From assembly GCA_016717305.1 (NCBI GenBank), contig JADKFY010000014.1, positions 62,001-126,000 on the forward strand: a DNA stretch of 64,000 nucleotides, given 5' to 3'. The position numbers and the translations under genes are program-made. This document shows, in pieces, positions 36,716 to 47,192 of this stretch (positions within the stretch are counted from its first letter, which is position 1; the number at the start of each line of letters is the position of its first letter). The DNA comes from Flavobacteriales bacterium. Its GTDB lineage: Bacteria > Bacteroidota > Bacteroidia > Flavobacteriales_F > PHOS-HE28. The notes under the pieces were generated by a model that saw only the letters and a program-made list of their open reading frames with translations, was not told the origin of the DNA and searched no databases.

Positions 36716-38117
36716 ATGAAGCGAAGCACGGCATATCTATTCGGTTTCGGTCTTCTGAATTTCGTGTTGTTCATGGGTGTCTTCACACTGTTGCAGCGGG
36801 AAGGTTTCCATAAGCACACGTTGGGGAGGGTCGCGCAGAACTACGAGCGGACCGGCGATTGGAACAACTACGAGATCAAGCGGACCGCGAAACCGTTCAA
36901 CGCATTGCGCAACGATGATCTGGTCACGTGGGATGCGGCGATCTACAAGTGCATCAGTGAGCGATCATACGCAAAAGAGGGGGCGTGTTACGGTACGGTA
37001 CGCGGAGCTTTCTTTCCGCTTTTCCCCTTGCTCTGGAAGGCCACAGGGCTAACACCCATCGGAATTTCGATCGTGAACTACATCCTGTTCATGGCTTCCG
37101 TTGCATTGCTGCTGATGTACTTGTTCCGATCGTCAATGACCAATACACTGCTTCTGTATTTGGTCTTGATCACTCTACCGTCCGTGGTGATCTTTTGGAT
37201 CCCGTATTCCGAATCCTTGTTCATGGCCACCTTCACCCTTGCTGCATTCGGTGTGATCCAGCGCCGGTACTGGGTCTATGGCATTGGCGCCTTTGCAATG
37301 TCCATGGTCCGTCCTGCAAGTGTATTCGTATTGCTGGCCTTGCTCTTCACAGAACTGTTGGTGCTGCTGTTCCACAAGGACGGACCGGCATTCGTGAAGC
37401 GCGTGGTCTTGCGATCGGCACCATGGCTCATGGGCTACGCGGGTACCATGGCCATTCAGCGGTACTCTTCCGGCAGTTGGACCACTATGGTCGATGCGCA
37501 AGCGGCATGGTCTGGTGGTGTGCAAGTGATCAGTGGCATTTCGGATTGGTCCGTTGAAGGATTCGGCTTGTCCGTATTCAGCATTTTCGCGGTGTGCATT
37601 CCGTTGCTCTTGACTGGAACATATGCGCTCGTCCGTTGGAGCAGCCCTGCGGTAAAGCGGGTCTTGGAAAAGCTGGAACACACCGGAACGGAATATGTTG
37701 CGGTAGTATGTGCTGCATATCTGGTGGGCATTTTCGTGTTCACGCTGCTCACCTCGGGTGGTAACCTGCACAGCTTTTTTCGGTTCACATTGGCCACGCC
37801 ATTCTTCTATGTGCTCGTTCTGGTTTTCATGGACCACCTTCGAACGCATCCGATCAAGCACGCGCTTACAGGCTATGCGATTGGAGCGGTCCTTTTTATG
37901 CTGGTTCCTTCTTGAAGTGGAGTTCGGCGGGTCGCGCACCGACTTCTCCTTCTTCGGCATGTACCTGTCCATGGCCACAGGTTTATTCTTGGTCCTGTTC
38001 CACAAGTTTGCGTTGCCGATCAGGATAGCGTTAACGTGTGTGCTCGTGCTGTTGAACACGGTGTGGAACGCCTATCTCTTCAACGCGTTCCTGTGCAATG
38101 GGTGGTTGTTCACCTGA
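36716..38117 (+). pseudogene. PIG-V-like mannosyltransferase family membrane protein, frameshifted
   Basis: The first frame (36716-37915) has about ten membrane segments and an early luminal-type loop with DDLVTWDAAIYKCI followed by FFPLFPLL, which resembles GPI mannosyltransferase 2 (PIG-V) family members. It stops after AIGAVLFMLVPS. The next frame continues with VEFGGSRTDFSFFGMYLS, two further membrane segments and the ending FLCNGWLFT at 38117. Removing one T from the TTTTT run at 37893-37897 restores a single reading frame. Family members use polyprenyl-phosphate-mannose; the acceptor here is unknown. This is a homopolymer miscall or a fresh mutation. Confidence 0.8.
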
Positions 38118-38194
38118 TGGGATCATTGCTCCCTGAAGGGTGTCGCAGATGAACGAACTGCTTTCCATTGCTCACCCTTTTCTTTGCGCCCCAC

Positions 38195-39115
38195 ATGCGC
38201 ATTCAACCATTCTTGTTCTTCGTTTTCTGCACCGCTGAGCTTTTGGCCCAGCCCGTGTTGGAGTACCCTACTGCCATTCCAGCCTTCGGGCCACACCCTG
38301 TCGTTGCTCGCTCGTACGGCGTGGTGCCCGGCATCGTGCAAAGCGGCACGGACGTGCTTTGGGATCTGAGCACGGTGAACTTCACGGAGATCGGTACCAC
38401 CACGGACAGTGTACTTGACCCTTCGACCACGCCCTACGCAACAGACTATCCGGATGCCACGCACGCGGTTCGGCTCGTGGACCAGTTCGGCTATTACCGG
38501 GTGGATGCCAACGGGGTTGAGGACCTGGGCTACCGGCTCGGTCCAACCAGTTCCTCCTTCATCTATTCGGACCCGGCCCGCGTTGTGCAATTCCCCGGCG
38601 AGGTTGGGGAGAGTTGGAGCGATCAAACACAGAGCGGAAGCACGATCACTACGTTGACGGTTACTCTTTTGGCCGAAGGAGAATTGCGCTTGAATGATGG
38701 TTCGTTCTCCGACGCTGTGCTGATCCGCCGCGAATACGTGGGTTCAAGTTCCACCGCGACCAGCACCACGTGGTTTCGCAGAAGCGATGCGTTGCGTCCG
38801 CTTGGCAACCTCTTGGCAAATGGAGCCGTGATCGTGCGTGCTCCCATCGAGCTGCTCACCACCTTGAAAGAGCATTCATCCCCAACAGGGATATCCGCTT
38901 TTCCCAACCCGTGTTCACACCTGCTCACCGTTGCATTGCCGGGCACAGGGTCAGCGGCTCTGCAATTATGTGATGCCACTGGGCGTGTTGTATTGAATTC
39001 GCGTGGCAACGGGGACCGAGTTCAATTGGACCTTTCAAGCCTTGGCAGTGGGCCGTATTTCTTGCGCGTATCACAAGCGGGTTCCGTCCACATGCAGCGC
39101 TTGGTGAAAGAGTGA
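38195..39115 (+). CDS. T9SS type A cargo protein, unknown function
   Basis: The 306-residue protein has a signal peptide (PFLFFVFCTAELLAQ), an all-beta body of about 210 residues (SGTDVLWDLSTVNFTEIGTT, FPGEVGESWSDQT) and a C-terminal sorting domain (ISAFPNPCSHLLTVALPGTG to HMQRLVKE). The body recalls a T9SS protein family seen in many Flavobacteriales but no enzyme motif is visible. The ATG at 38195 is the one that gives a signal peptide. Confidence 0.85.
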   Translation: MRIQPFLFFVFCTAELLAQPVLEYPTAIPAFGPHPVVARSYGVVPGIVQSGTDVLWDLSTVNFTEIGTTTDSVLDPSTTPYATDYPDATHAVRLVDQFGYYRVDANGVEDLGYRLGPTSSSFIYSDPARVVQFPGEVGESWSDQTQSGSTITTLTVTLLAEGELRLNDGSFSDAVLIRREYVGSSSTATSTTWFRRSDALRPLGNLLANGAVIVRAPIELLTTLKEHSSPTGISAFPNPCSHLLTVALPGTGSAALQLCDATGRVVLNSRGNGDRVQLDLSSLGSGPYFLRVSQAGSVHMQRLVKE

Positions 39116-39123
39116 TCTGCAGA

Positions 39124-39426
39124 TCAATGTGTTGGGAGCTTTGCCACAAGCTCTTGTGTCATGGCAGAGGCTGATGGGCCAAAACCATTCACCAGCACAC
39201 CCTTGATACCGTGCTTTACAGAGCTGATCGCGTAAACGATGCTTTGATCACTGGGGTTGGAATCCCCTTCGAAACGGTGGAACTCGTCGATGTGCAATTC
39301 CGCTGGCATGATCTTCATCCTTCGTGCATTGCACAACAAGCAGTGACCTCCGGATACCAGCTCATCGGTGTAGCCGCGCCGCTGCAGATCGTCCACGGCT
39401 TGTGAAAGGGTGTCGTAGCTGGGCAT
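39124..39426 (-). CDS. short conserved protein, often mislabelled phosphoribosylpyrophosphate synthetase
   Basis: The 100-residue protein matches a small Bacteroidota family (pattern SYDTLSQAVDDLQRRGYTDE, then DEFHRFEGDSNP and VYAISSVKHGIKGVLVNGFG). Database entries call it phosphoribosylpyrophosphate synthetase, but it is far too short and has no PRPP motif. Function is unknown. The ATG at 39426 follows the family start. Confidence 0.8.
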   Translation of the reverse strand: MPSYDTLSQAVDDLQRRGYTDELVSGGHCLLCNARRMKIMPAELHIDEFHRFEGDSNPSDQSIVYAISSVKHGIKGVLVNGFGPSASAMTQELVAKLPTH

Positions 39427-39458
39427 GGCATGAAGGTAGGAACAAGAACGCTGGGCGT

Positions 39459-41174
39459 TCACTGTTCCCCGGCCGCGGCTTCGCTCACGTTGATCACGTG
39501 GTCGCCCACCTTTTCACACGACGAGAACAGGTCGCTGTACACTAGGCCGCTCTTCACATTGTGATCGCCGGCCTCGATGCTCTTGAGGTGGTTGTCGCGC
39601 AGTTCGTTCCGCCGGGTGTTGATCAACTCTTCCATCTCCACGGCTTCATCGTAGTACATGGAATCCTCCACGTCGAGGTTCTTGCACATGATCTGCAAAG
39701 CGTTCTCCAGAAGCGTGAACATACCGAGAATGTTCTGGCGTTGTTCCGGGGAGAACCACAGCTGTTCCTCCTCTTTTCGTTTGATCACCATGCTCATCTG
39801 GAAATAGATGTCCGCGATCCGCTCCATATCGTTGACCTCCGATAGCATGCCCCTGATCCGGATCGAAAGGTCCTCGCTCAATCCGCCCTGTAAAACCTTG
39901 GTGAGGAAGTTGGCCACCTCCACTTCCATGCGGTCGCTGATCTCTTCGTACTTCTTCACCTTATTGTACAGCTTGGTGCGCGACTTGGTCTCGGTCTCGG
40001 TGATCAAACGGCTTACCATCTTGTTCATCTTAGAGACCAATTTCCCGAAGCGGGCGATCTCCCTGCTGGCCTCGATCACCGAAAGCTCTGGGGTGTTCAC
40101 CACACCCGTGCCGATGTGCTCCAAGTGGAACACCTCATCCTCGTCCGTCCTGCTGGGCACTGACCAGATGGATGCCTTCACCAATGGTCCCACAAAGCCG
40201 ATGAGCAACAACATGTTCACCAGATTGAAGAACGTATGGAAATAAGAGAGCGCCAATGGGATCGCGGCGGGTGACAGCGTCGCCTCGATGTAGGGACTGT
40301 CGTTGCCCATGACATCCACAGAGAACCAAGTGATCAGCGGTAATACGTGGGGGACCAATATGACCATCCAGCTAACGCCGATGATATTGAACAGGCTATG
40401 GATCCGTGCGGACCTTTTCGCATGTACGTTACCGACCATGGAAGCTATTTCTGCTGTGACCGTTGTCCCGATATTTTCGCCCAGGATCATGGCAGCGGCC
40501 ACCTCAAAGGGGATCCAACCATTTGCCGTCATCACGAACGTGAGGGTCATAGCGGCACTGGACGATTGAATGATGATCGTAAGCAATGCTCCCACACCAA
40601 CGAACATCAAACGGGAAAGCAAATTGGGGTCAGCATATGCGCTCAAGAATTGCAGAACTTCCGGACTTTCCTTCAGGTTCGGAACCGAATCCTGTAAGGC
40701 GGAAAGACCTAGGAACAGGATCGCGAAGCCCATCAGGAATTCGCCCCAGGACTTGATGGAGGCTTTTCGGAAGAAGATCATGGGCAAGGCAAAGGCCATG
40801 AGCGGAATTGCAATGGCGGAGATCTTGAACTTGAAGCCCAAGTAGCTTACGATCAACCCCGTGATGGTGGTGCCGATGTTCGCGCCCATCATTACACCAG
40901 CGGACTGCACCAAGGTCAAAAGTCCGGCGTTCACGAAGCTCACGGTCATTACCGTGGTGGCCGAAGAGGATTGCAACAGACCTGTGATCACGAAGCCGGT
41001 AAGCACCCCGTAGAAACGGTTGCGCGTCATGGTGCCCAGGATCTGCCGCAATTTCTTGCCTGCCGCTTTCTGGATGCCCTCGCTCATCACCTTCATCCCG
41101 AAAATGAAAAGGCCCAGCGACCCAAGGATCGTTAGAACGCTTACGAAATTGCTCCAAAAGTGCGAGAGTTCCAT
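39459..41174 (-). CDS. Na/Pi cotransporter family protein with PhoU-like tail
   Basis: The 571-residue protein has two inverted repeats of membrane segments, each with a QSSSA motif (68-72 and 203-207) and a GANIGTTITG or GENIGTTVTA motif, diagnostic of the NptA/SLC34-like sodium-phosphate symporters. From about residue 360 a helical PhoU-like domain follows (KYEEISDRMEVEVANFLTK and a second copy). It would import phosphate with sodium across the inner membrane. It stands alone, without pst or pho genes. Confidence 0.93.
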   Translation of the reverse strand: MELSHFWSNFVSVLTILGSLGLFIFGMKVMSEGIQKAAGKKLRQILGTMTRNRFYGVLTGFVITGLLQSSSATTVMTVSFVNAGLLTLVQSAGVMMGANIGTTITGLIVSYLGFKFKISAIAIPLMAFALPMIFFRKASIKSWGEFLMGFAILFLGLSALQDSVPNLKESPEVLQFLSAYADPNLLSRLMFVGVGALLTIIIQSSSAAMTLTFVMTANGWIPFEVAAAMILGENIGTTVTAEIASMVGNVHAKRSARIHSLFNIIGVSWMVILVPHVLPLITWFSVDVMGNDSPYIEATLSPAAIPLALSYFHTFFNLVNMLLLIGFVGPLVKASIWSVPSRTDEDEVFHLEHIGTGVVNTPELSVIEASREIARFGKLVSKMNKMVSRLITETETKSRTKLYNKVKKYEEISDRMEVEVANFLTKVLQGGLSEDLSIRIRGMLSEVNDMERIADIYFQMSMVIKRKEEEQLWFSPEQRQNILGMFTLLENALQIMCKNLDVEDSMYYDEAVEMEELINTRRNELRDNHLKSIEAGDHNVKSGLVYSDLFSSCEKVGDHVINVSEAAAGEQ

Positions 41175-41376
41175 GGGGATGGCTGCGAGGCCGCGAAGTA
41201 GCGACTGTGATATGTTATGGGTATGTTTCCTATGTTAAGGTTGTGTTAAGTGGGTTCCTGCAATTTGTTTGCGATCAACGATCCGTACCACAACTTCTGC
41301 CACGAATGGTGCGTGTACCACGAGAAGTTCGGGCATCATTTCGGTGCCGAAACACGTCCTTGGAGCAGTGACCTTG

Positions 41377-43266
41377 ATGCGCGCTCTTGTCCCAACCTTG
41401 GTTTGTTTGCTGCTCAGTTGCGCTGTAAAAGCCCAGCCGCAGCACGCGTTTTGGCCCTTCGGTTCCAATGCCGGTTTGGACTTCACGGGTGGTGCACCGT
41501 CGCCTGTTGCAACACCGATGAGCACCGATGAGGGTTGTACCAGTATCAGCGATGGCAACGGAAACCTGTTGTTCTATACCAATGGTGAAACGGTTTGGGA
41601 CCGTGACCATGAAGTGATGGATAATGGTACCGGGCTCAACGGATCCTTTTCCTCCAGTCAGAGCGCGCTGGTCGTTCCTTTTCCTGATGATCCGGATCGC
41701 TACTACATCTTCACTTCGCCGGCCGAGGCGGGGATGTGGGGCGGTCAACCGAACGCAGCATACAGTGTAGTGGACCTATCGCAGAACAATGGAGCAGGGG
41801 TGGTGGTGAACAAGAACACCTTATTGGAAGGACCGGTAACGGAAAAGCTCACGGCAGCCCGTCATGCCAACGGACGCGATGTGTGGGTGCTCTACCACCG
41901 TTGGCAAAGCGATGAGTACCTGGCCTATTTGGTCACGTGCCAAGGCCTTGAGGGTCCAGTTGTAACGGCCATCGGAAAGCCCATGATCAGCAATCCCGAC
42001 GGTTCCGGATCGTCCATCATCGGGTGCATGAGATTGAACCGCCAAGGCACACGGCTTGCCACTGCCTGGGGGCAAACGGTTCCCATAACGAGCAGTGAAT
42101 GGATAGGTACGGCGTATTTTGATGTGCTGGACTTTGATAACGGTACCGGCCAACTTTCCTCGATCATGAGCGACTCTGCAGGCGGCACCCCCGAGCTGTT
42201 CCTTCGGAATTACGGAGTGGAATTCTCACCGAACGGATCAGTAGTGTACTTGAGCGACCATGGCCTGTTGAACGGTGGAGCATACAGCACCATCCTGCAA
42301 TATGACCTCACCAGCCCCGACCCCATGAACAATGAATTTTTGGTGGCGAACGGATTCCAGGCCTTCGGATCATTGCAGCTTGGGCCCGATGATCGCATCT
42401 ACAGTGCGCGACTGAACGGAGCCACCTACCTCAGCGCGATCACCGATCCTGACGTCGTGGGAACGGGCTGCGGCTTCGTGGACAATGCGGTGAGCACTGG
42501 AACGGATCCAAGCACATGGGGCTTACCGAACCATTGGGACACCTATCCCGACCCGCCACTTGAAGACCCGGTCGCCTTGCGCGACACCATCGTTTGCAGT
42601 GCTGCGGAAGGCATTCTACTGGACGCAACGTGGAGCCACCCGTTCCACACGCCGAACTATTTGTGGAGCACCGGTGGAACCACAGCCAGTATATCCGTGA
42701 ACACCACGGGTACCTATGTGGTTGAGATACAGTTGCCATGCAGCACCATCACCGATACCATTGACATTACAGTGGGTGGTGTGCGAGTGGACCTCGGCGG
42801 TGATCGATCCATTTGTGAAGATGGCTCCTTGTTATTGGATGCAGGAATAGGTGCATCCATTGTACTCTGGAGCACCGGTGATACCACGCACTCCATCGCG
42901 GTGCATGAAGAGGGAACCTACACGGTTTCCGTAACGGATGCCGAAGGATGCACAAACACGGATGCGGTCTTCGTGGAAACGCGCAATTGCGAATGTCCAC
43001 TGTACCTGCCAAATACCTTCACCCCGAATGGCGATGGAGTGAACGATGTCCTGCGTGCTGCAATGGATTGTTCACCCACCGCATTCGAGCTCATCGTGTA
43101 CGACCGTTGGGGACATTCCTTGCATAACACCACCGACCCCGACATCGAATGGACGGGAGATGGGCATCCGATAGGGGTGTACACGTTCACGCTGCACTAC
43201 GCGTGGATGGGTGGGCAAGGTCTTCGGAGCGAAGATCGATCAGGAAGCGTGACGTTGATCAGGTAG
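41377..43266 (+). CDS. T9SS type B cargo (gliding-motility-associated C-terminal domain)
   Basis: The 629-residue protein has a signal peptide (VPTLVCLLLSCAVKAQ), a large repetitive beta region probably folding as a propeller (ISDGNGNLLFYTNGETVWDRDH, ARHANGRDVWVLYHRW, LGPDDRIYSARL), two Ig-like modules (NYLWSTGGTTASISVNTTGTY and a second copy), and a type B sorting domain (CPLYLPNTFTPNGDGVNDVL to GSVTLIR). It is secreted by the type IX system. The ATG at 41377 is favoured because it opens the signal peptide. Confidence 0.88.
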   Translation: MRALVPTLVCLLLSCAVKAQPQHAFWPFGSNAGLDFTGGAPSPVATPMSTDEGCTSISDGNGNLLFYTNGETVWDRDHEVMDNGTGLNGSFSSSQSALVVPFPDDPDRYYIFTSPAEAGMWGGQPNAAYSVVDLSQNNGAGVVVNKNTLLEGPVTEKLTAARHANGRDVWVLYHRWQSDEYLAYLVTCQGLEGPVVTAIGKPMISNPDGSGSSIIGCMRLNRQGTRLATAWGQTVPITSSEWIGTAYFDVLDFDNGTGQLSSIMSDSAGGTPELFLRNYGVEFSPNGSVVYLSDHGLLNGGAYSTILQYDLTSPDPMNNEFLVANGFQAFGSLQLGPDDRIYSARLNGATYLSAITDPDVVGTGCGFVDNAVSTGTDPSTWGLPNHWDTYPDPPLEDPVALRDTIVCSAAEGILLDATWSHPFHTPNYLWSTGGTTASISVNTTGTYVVEIQLPCSTITDTIDITVGGVRVDLGGDRSICEDGSLLLDAGIGASIVLWSTGDTTHSIAVHEEGTYTVSVTDAEGCTNTDAVFVETRNCECPLYLPNTFTPNGDGVNDVLRAAMDCSPTAFELIVYDRWGHSLHNTTDPDIEWTGDGHPIGVYTFTLHYAWMGGQGLRSEDRSGSVTLIR

Positions 43267-43340
43267 GTGCGGTGAGTTGATCCTCGATCTTCAGTAGCTC
43301 AGCGTGACCCACAAAATACATCACGAGTTCTTTCTCTCCG

Positions 43341-46300
43341 CTACTTGATCAACGTTACGTGTCCCGTTAATTCGCGGACACCTCCGGTGCTGATGATCTG
43401 GAACACGATGCGATACGGGTAGACACCTTGTGGGAGCACTTCGCCCCCGTTCTTGAAGCCCCCGTTCCAACGCATCTTGGGTTCCGTGGCCTCGAAGACT
43501 ACACCACCCCAGCGATCAAATACGCGCAATTGCAGTTCCTTGATATCAGCGATGTTCGCGTACAATCCCCAATCTTCGTTCACTCCATCGCCGTCAGGTG
43601 TGAAGGAGTTGGGTACATAAGTGAACAACACATCATCGATGACCACATCGTGACACACCGTATCCGAGCAGGCATGAGCGTCCGTTGCAACAAGGCAAAC
43701 GTTGTAGGTGCCCGGTTCCTTGTTGGTAAATGTGAACTCTGTGTTCACATCCGTGGTGCTCATCAGTCCATCGATATCCCAGAGGTAGCTCACCGCGTTC
43801 TGCGATAGGTTGTGGAAGCTGATGGTCGGGGCGTTCACGTTCGCCGGTATGGGACCGTGCCCGAAATCCGCAAGAACGGCAGGAGGTTCCGGCACGACCA
43901 CTCCGCCGGTCCCCACGCAACCTTCGGCGTTACGGATGATCAGGACATAGGGCCCTGTGCAGACCGCTTCAAGTAAAGGCTCCGTTTGGAATGTGGCCCC
44001 ACCATCGAAACTGTACTCCACCGCTGCGAGGTCGGTCACAAGGATGCTTCCATCGCAACCACCATGGCACCATGGTTCCACATAGGACACAGAATCGATC
44101 GTTAGTAGTTCCGGTTGACCTAAACTGAAGTCGGTGCTTGTGGAGCAGGCATTTTCATCTGCCACGGTGATGGAATAGTCGCCTGCACAGATATCTTGGG
44201 CAACGGTTGTGTCGGCGGCCAATGCATCGCTCCAAGTGTAGGTGTAAGCTCCATTCCCACCGGTCATTGTCACCACCGCAGTACCGTCGCAAGCTTCGAA
44301 GCAAATAGCATCGGTCGGTGTGATGGTGGCCACCAGTGGTTCTGTGAAAGTAACTGTGACGCTATCGATCAAATAGCATAACACGCCATCGTCCTCGGTC
44401 CAGAACAGCATGGCGGGACCACTGCCCGGCGCTGTCACTTGCGATTGCGGGTCACCCGCATTTGCGAAGGTGTACCCAGGCGGCCCGGACCATTGGCCCA
44501 CTCCCGTATTGCCCGGTGATGCGTTGAGGCCATAGGTGAGCGTGCAGATCAAGGAGTCAGGTCCCGCATCCACCACCCCGCAGCATGTGGGATCACTGGC
44601 AGGCAGGATCTGGATCTCCAGATCGGCCGTCCCGATACACCCTAACGGAGTAACAACGGTATATGTATAGATACCGGCCATATCCAACACCGGGTCGAAA
44701 GTGCCGGGCACTACGTTCCCGTTCGCGTCGGTCCATGTTCCGCCAGTTGCCGGTGTGCCACCGAGCAGATCGATCAACTGGAACGAAGGGGGAGTAGCGC
44801 ACAGGATCACCAAGGAATCCAACCCGGGATCCAACCCGGGATCCAAGCTGATGCTCACACTGTCCGTGGCCACGCAATCCGGATGCCCCGTGATGAAGGC
44901 CGTAACGAAGAATTCCGTAGGACTCGAAACGTTGACCGTAGGATCGGATATGGTGGGATCGGACAGGCCCGTGGTCGGCGACCATTGCCAAGTCATTCCC
45001 CCTTGGCCCCCACACGTGACAATACCGCTCCATACTGGACCGATAGCCGGGTCGGGACCGTCCTGGAAGAGGATCGCTCCTTGATCATCGAACAGGACAT
45101 AGCTCACTTCGTTCTCGAAGGTGCCAGAAGAGTAATCCAAGCTGATCACATCGCCTCCTTGAACAGCCAGTATTTCAATGGTCTGATTCCCGTTACAATT
45201 GTAGGTGTTGGCATCTCCATTTATCGTCACAGTGATAGCAGCACCATTCCAGCCGTCACCAAAAGAATCGTCCATTTGCAAAGTCCAATTACAGGTAGCG
45301 GAGGATCCGACGATCGTCGCGCCCAACTGCAGCGGGGTACTACAGATCACACCATCCGGACCAGCCTCTACCTCGAAGGGCTCATTCACTGTTAGGGTGA
45401 TGGTCGTATCATACGTACAACCAAAATTGTCGATCACTTGATAAATGAATGGATAGTCTCCTGGTGAGGTCGCTAGGAATTGAATGGTATCTCCATTTGC
45501 CGAGATATTGTCCGGTGTCGTGCCGCCGGTCCAAAGGGACGAGTCACTATCAGCACCGATAGTGGGTGTGAACTGTGTTACATCGGGAATGATCGAAGGA
45601 TCGAAGTTGATGGACCATGAACAAATGAAGCCATTGTCAGCTCCCCAAAGATCGGTGCTTTGGTAGGTCCATTCACCGTTCAATGGGCATCCGATCAAGT
45701 TGCTGATGGGCTGCACGCTTTCATAGGTGCCAGGGTTCAAGGACCCATTCGCCGGCGTGCCGGCGTTCGTCGTGTTCATCAGGTTATCGATCCATGTGCC
45801 GTTCGTAGCTGTGGGCGACCAACAGTACTCCCAACATTCACCGAATATCGGGTCTTGATTACTATCGAAATCGTTCGGGGCGCCCAAGTAGGTGCCTCCT
45901 CCTCCCTGTTGGTGAAGGATGGCGGTCTGGCCATTTGGACAGATAACCTGAAGCACCAGATCGCCCATGAAGGTGTGCTCCATCTCCACACAGATGGATT
46001 GGATATTGCTGATATCGGTGATGACCTGGCCAAAATTGAATTGCTCGAAATTCAAGGTGGAGGTGAACGGTAGTCCCACATCGTCCGGTAGGAATATGCC
46101 CTCTCCGAAATTGGCATCGGGTATACCTGTCCAAGTTACAGGCTCGGCGTGCCCGAATAATTCTGCTGTTTCTCCGAAGCACACCTCGAAGCTTGGTGTG
46201 GTCTGGTTGAAGGTTGGTGTAGTGCTCACCAATACCTGAAGGTCAACGAGGTTCAAATTGCCGCAGTCGTTATCGTCCGTAATGAACAACTGGACCACGT

Positions 46301-46943
46301 GCTCCCCATCATCCAAGAACGTATGGCTCACAAATTCGCCGCTTGTGCTGTCCACTGATCCATCATCAAAATCCCATAGATATTGGACAATGGTTTGGGT
46401 TGATTGGGGGTATGATCCGCTTCCGTCGAAATCAAGTGTTTCACCTTGGCAGACCATTGCAGGGACCATCTCGCTCATGGTAGCCACCGAAACCGGGTTC
46501 TGACAAGGAACAGTGCACTGGAAGCCGGCGGCGAAATCACCGATCCCAGCACCATTACTATGGAATACCAGCGTGAGGCAGCCGGATGTATTGAAGACCG
46601 TTCCGCTAACAATGAGGTTCTGGAGCGCTGAGCCGGAATAAGAACCCAGAGAGGTTGCACTGGTATTGTCGCCGTCGTAGATAGCAAGGTTATCAGGACC
46701 GGGTCCTTGCGTGCTGAGGTTGAACACGAACCAAGTAAGGTAGATCACATTACCGGGCACATCTGGACAGATGGTGAACGTGAAATCCTCTCCGTCGGAA
46801 TAGGAGCCGCTCGGCCCACCGGAATCCTCGATCACCCCGGAACAGCTTATGCCGGAACCTCCTGTGATGCTTAGTTGCTGGGCCATTCCAAGAAATGGCG
46901 TGGAAAGCAGAAGTAGAAGGAACCAAAGACGGAGGGAGCTCAT
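43341..46943 (-). CDS. giant T9SS type B cargo protein with CUB, PKD and P-domain-like segments
   Basis: The roughly 1200-residue protein begins with a signal peptide (LWFLLLLLSTPFLGMAQQ). Next come a CUB-like domain (ITGGSGISCSGVIEDSGG, IYDGDNTSATSLGSYSG), a PKD module (QYLWDFDDGSVDSTSG), a proprotein-convertase P-like segment (EMEHTFMGDLVLQVICPNGQ), several Ig-like and SprB-like modules (CFEACDGTAVVTMTGGNGAY), a second PKD and a type B sorting domain (TYVPNSFTPDGDGVNEDW to GHVTLIK). No protease domain is present. This architecture suggests a surface adhesin or matrix protein. A further in-frame ATG lies at 46955. Confidence 0.88.
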   Translation of the reverse strand: MSSLRLWFLLLLLSTPFLGMAQQLSITGGSGISCSGVIEDSGGPSGSYSDGEDFTFTICPDVPGNVIYLTWFVFNLSTQGPGPDNLAIYDGDNTSATSLGSYSGSALQNLIVSGTVFNTSGCLTLVFHSNGAGIGDFAAGFQCTVPCQNPVSVATMSEMVPAMVCQGETLDFDGSGSYPQSTQTIVQYLWDFDDGSVDSTSGEFVSHTFLDDGEHVVQLFITDDNDCGNLNLVDLQVLVSTTPTFNQTTPSFEVCFGETAELFGHAEPVTWTGIPDANFGEGIFLPDDVGLPFTSTLNFEQFNFGQVITDISNIQSICVEMEHTFMGDLVLQVICPNGQTAILHQQGGGGTYLGAPNDFDSNQDPIFGECWEYCWSPTATNGTWIDNLMNTTNAGTPANGSLNPGTYESVQPISNLIGCPLNGEWTYQSTDLWGADNGFICSWSINFDPSIIPDVTQFTPTIGADSDSSLWTGGTTPDNISANGDTIQFLATSPGDYPFIYQVIDNFGCTYDTTITLTVNEPFEVEAGPDGVICSTPLQLGATIVGSSATCNWTLQMDDSFGDGWNGAAITVTINGDANTYNCNGNQTIEILAVQGGDVISLDYSSGTFENEVSYVLFDDQGAILFQDGPDPAIGPVWSGIVTCGGQGGMTWQWSPTTGLSDPTISDPTVNVSSPTEFFVTAFITGHPDCVATDSVSISLDPGLDPGLDSLVILCATPPSFQLIDLLGGTPATGGTWTDANGNVVPGTFDPVLDMAGIYTYTVVTPLGCIGTADLEIQILPASDPTCCGVVDAGPDSLICTLTYGLNASPGNTGVGQWSGPPGYTFANAGDPQSQVTAPGSGPAMLFWTEDDGVLCYLIDSVTVTFTEPLVATITPTDAICFEACDGTAVVTMTGGNGAYTYTWSDALAADTTVAQDICAGDYSITVADENACSTSTDFSLGQPELLTIDSVSYVEPWCHGGCDGSILVTDLAAVEYSFDGGATFQTEPLLEAVCTGPYVLIIRNAEGCVGTGGVVVPEPPAVLADFGHGPIPANVNAPTISFHNLSQNAVSYLWDIDGLMSTTDVNTEFTFTNKEPGTYNVCLVATDAHACSDTVCHDVVIDDVLFTYVPNSFTPDGDGVNEDWGLYANIADIKELQLRVFDRWGGVVFEATEPKMRWNGGFKNGGEVLPQGVYPYRIVFQIISTGGVRELTGHVTLIK

Positions 46944-47192
46944 TATGAATGTCATTAAAAGCGAGCAAAGCTGGACCAAGTCGTGGAAGTAGGCCATTCC
47001 GGACCGGATAGAACGGGCATTGGAGTCGATGGAGCGGGCAGCATGCAGAACAATGTTGGCTTCAGGGATGGACGTGATCCCCAAAGGGGACGCATACGGA
47101 CATCCAAAGGTTTACTGGTAATTCAACGGAAAGCACGCTTTGTAGATCGAACATCATCGAATACCAGTGCGCCGAGAGGTAGGACCTGGCGG

